A DNA stretch of 8,839 nt, taken from Bordetella parapertussis (GTDB taxonomy: Bacteria > Pseudomonadota > Gammaproteobacteria > Burkholderiales > Burkholderiaceae_B). The stretch lies in contig CAMAYM010000106.1 in assembly GCA_945862495.1 (NCBI GenBank), positions 1 to 8,839 on the forward strand, written 5' to 3'. Shown piece after piece: positions 8,401 through 8,839 of this stretch (positions are counted from its first letter, which is position 1; each line of letters starts with the position of its first letter). The notes under the pieces are model-generated. The model was not told the origin of the DNA, searched no databases, and worked only from the letters and a program-made list of their open reading frames with translations. The translations under genes and the position numbers were made by a program.

Positions 8401-8839
8401 CGACTAGAGAAATTTTAGTTTGTGACTTGTTTTCAGAGGTCACTGGACTCGCGCAAGTGGGTTTGGATGACGGCTTTTTCAGTATCGGCGGAGATAGTAT
8501 CTCCGCCATTCGTTTAGTGAGTCGTGCGCGCGCGCAAGGCCTAGTGTTTAGCGTGAGAGATGTCTTTAAACATCAAACGCCCGAAGCCCTCGCCGCTGCC
8601 GCTACCCTCGCCTCCAACGATACCGTGCAAACCGTCTGGGTCGAAGAAGGTGAGCTGTCGCCCCTGCCGATTGCCCAAGACTACCTGTCGCTCAAAGGCT
8701 CGCTCAAACGCTTTAACCAAGCGGTATGCCTGCGCGTCCCTTCGGGCCTGACCCAAGCCTTGGTGCTCGAAGCGCTTGAACGTCTGCGCAACCACCACGG
8801 CGCCCTCAGGTTACGCCTGCTCTCGCACACCCGCATGGT
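5409..8839 (+). CDS. Nonribosomal peptide synthetase, partial at 3' end (C-A-T-E...)
   Basis: This is the next NRPS subunit of the same assembly line. The frame is open from ATG 5409 to the window edge (1143 complete codons, no stop; checked codon by codon). The start is chosen because a GGGAAG ribosome site lies 8 bases upstream and the C-domain core C1 motif (LSYGQRRLWALDRL) begins at residue 7. Order: C3 (about 5-452), A3 (472-985), T3 (996-1068), then the N-terminal 70 or so residues of an epimerization domain. Intact motifs include HHQAADG (H143-G149), YTSGSTG, the A10 lysine K975 and carrier Ser S1030 in GGDSI, the form typical of T domains that precede E domains. It should accept the peptide from T2 of CDS 1, add serine and convert it to D-Ser. 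There is almost no N-terminal extension before C3, so no obvious docking helix. The remaining modules lie outside the window. Confidence 0.96.
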   Translation, partial: MTTKVTLSYGQRRLWALDRLEGSSATYNMPLAMRVKGALDVEALRRAFVAICSRHEAIRTVMCASESGEPAGYLLDPPSKDSILSITDLSEIAQNDPEQCQRLVSEYIREEAAKPFDLENDLSLRAGLISLSPSESILMLTMHHQAADGVSRNIIARELDEAYEAFAKGQTPSWPELEIQYSDWAAWQQDNLQEQLAPAVERAKARLADVPELLALPLDHSRDPDRIRRAQEVTLKISASTVAALEALARAQNTTLYTALLSVYGATLAKLSRQNAVVIGSPVSGRDDVDTEAMVGFLLNTVVMPVTVTDTQSASELIANTHLTVQDCLADQELPFEQLVEHLGVSRSLSHAPVFQAMLSLQTQGETGFKLGNLHCTPESVGLPTAKLDLTLYLTKQMNGELTGSFEFDADLFEASSIKIWAQAFEQMLKGFIERPHAPLVTLSVTDHATRETVLAQSAGAHVTIDASSTSLMERFTAQCTLTPEAPALISGLGLESASYSYAALDRDSNQLARLLMAKGLGPDKIVAVLLNRCPEMIVAMLAILKAGAAYLPLDPEYPQQRLDFMLTDSQSHALISTTGGLASVSQSDLPEQVLAIDGLNWHENLAQYSDAIIIRTDRNQGYHPDQLAYLIYTSGSTGTPKGAGNTHRALINRLDWMQDILKLNATDRVLQKTGIGFDVAVWEWLLPLLTGSTLVIARPGGQKEPEYLEQIIDTHRVSVMHFVPSMLAVFLQSINQQSCSSLKQVVMSGEALSAALQNQYLARFPEATLWNLYGPTEAAIDVSFWKCIRSSATLPPPIGRPIWNIQLYVLDSGLEPVAPGSVGELYIAGIGLARGYLSRPGLTAERFIANPFAHAEAPNSRMYRTGDLARYRSDGAIEYYGRADDQVKIRGFRIELGEIEAVLLNHVQALAQVAVLAREMHGDKRLVAYIVARAGQEMPSDAELRAALASNLPDYMVPSYFVPMAELPINANGKLDRRALPLPEAQSSTQQFRAPQSTREILVCDLFSEVTGLAQVGLDDGFFSIGGDSISAIRLVSRARAQGLVFSVRDVFKHQTPEALAAAATLASNDTVQTVWVEEGELSPLPIAQDYLSLKGSLKRFNQAVCLRVPSGLTQALVLEALERLRNHHGALRLRLLSHTRM
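5421..6764 (+). other. Condensation domain C3
   Basis: A full condensation domain at the N-terminus of CDS 2. Motifs: LSYGQRRLWALDRLEG (C1), RHEAIRTVM (C2), HHQAADGVS with catalytic H144 (C3), YSDWAAWQQ (C4), VGFLLNTVVMP (C5), DQELPFEQLVE (C6), SRSLSHAPVFQAML (C7). All key residues are intact, unlike C2. It should condense the peptide on T2 of the preceding protein with serine on T3. No epimerization domain lies upstream, so an L donor is expected. The duplicated HHxxxxGD signature of dual condensation/epimerization domains was not seen near the N-terminus. Confidence 0.95.
6822..8363 (+). other. Adenylation domain A3, predicted serine
   Basis: A complete A domain: YSYAALDRDSNQLARLL (A1), LKAGAAYLPLDPEYPQ (A2), YTSGSTGTPKGAGNTHR (A3), FDVAVWEWLLPLLTGSTL (A4), NLYGPTEAAIDVS (A5), GELYIAGIGLARGYL (A6), YRTGDLARYRSDG (A7), GRADDQVKIRGFRIELGE (A8) and NGKLDR with K975 (A10). 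Specificity positions D679, V680, W683, H722, V747, S749, L773, I781, D782, K975 give DVWHVSLIDK, one conservative change (Leu to Val) from the established serine code. Serine is a confident inference. Motifs and spacing match A1 closely, so the two probably arose by module duplication or share a recent donor. Confidence 0.93.
8394..8612 (+). other. Thiolation (peptidyl carrier) domain T3, epimerization-associated type
   Basis: Carrier domain with DDGFFSIGGDSISAIRLVSRA; Ser1030 is the phosphopantetheine site. The GGDSI form is the variant known to precede epimerization domains, agreeing with the domain that follows. Base composition changes inside or just after its last helix, around 8580, where the coding sequence becomes much richer in G and C. 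Confidence 0.93.
8625..8839 (+). other. Epimerization domain, N-terminal fragment
   Basis: About 70 residues are in view. The pattern GELSPLPIAQDYL...RFNQAVCLRVP...LEALERLRNHHGALRLRL follows the start of E domains (a G-x-x-x-L-x-P-I opening, FNQ-x-V strand, HHxALRLR). It would interconvert L- and D-Ser on T3, giving a D residue for the next condensation. The usual PIQ.WF is here PIAQDYL, so the first core motif is divergent. The catalytic HH motif is beyond the window, so a condensation domain of unusual type is not fully excluded, but the preceding GGDSI carrier favours E. Confidence 0.75.

Noticed and set aside
8340..8839. Thioesterase or reductase release domain at the right end
   Set aside because: No GxSxG or NAD-binding motif; the sequence after T3 matches the beginning of an E/C-type domain.

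Overview
The window is a fragment from inside a nonribosomal peptide synthetase (NRPS) operon. It carries two very large, same-strand, overlapping coding sequences that fill it completely. The first (2-5419) enters from beyond the left edge. The second (5409-8839) runs off the right edge. No RNA gene, transposon, CRISPR array, promoter or terminator could be seen, and there is no gene-free stretch.

Layout: CDS 1 is [end of a C domain]-A1-T1-C2-A2-T2. CDS 2 is C3-A3-T3-[start of an epimerization domain]. The window therefore covers three elongation modules (C1-A1-T1, C2-A2-T2, C3-A3-T3-E), each adding one residue to a peptide carried on T-domain phosphopantetheine arms. Reading the ten specificity-code positions by alignment to the GrsA Phe A domain gives DVWHVSLIHK for A1 (serine-like), DAQYFALVVK for A2 (uncertain, weakly proline-like) and DVWHVSLIDK for A3 (serine). 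The epimerization domain after T3 predicts that the third residue becomes D. The predicted partial peptide is ...-Ser-(X, perhaps Pro)-D-Ser-..., and the chain must continue because no thioesterase or reductase release domain is present.

The most notable point is the junction between the two genes. CDS 1 stops and CDS 2 starts inside an 11-bp overlap, in frames one base apart, at exactly the T-C linker. The sequence on both sides is homologous to the uninterrupted T1-C2 linker within CDS 1. It looks like one ancestral synthetase split by a small frame-changing indel, with a good Shine-Dalgarno sequence in front of the new start; a sequencing error must be excluded. Other oddities are two altered core motifs in C2 (Trp to Gly in C1, Gly to Ala in HHxxxDG), a sharp rise in GC near 8580 at the T3/E border that suggests a domain swap, and an Asp to His change in the A1 serine code.

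Organism: bacterial. Base composition is mostly near 50% GC by eye, and the NRPS style (PKGAGNTHR, TAERF and YNM-type C domains) resembles Proteobacteria. Genus cannot be assigned. The final product cannot be named from three modules.
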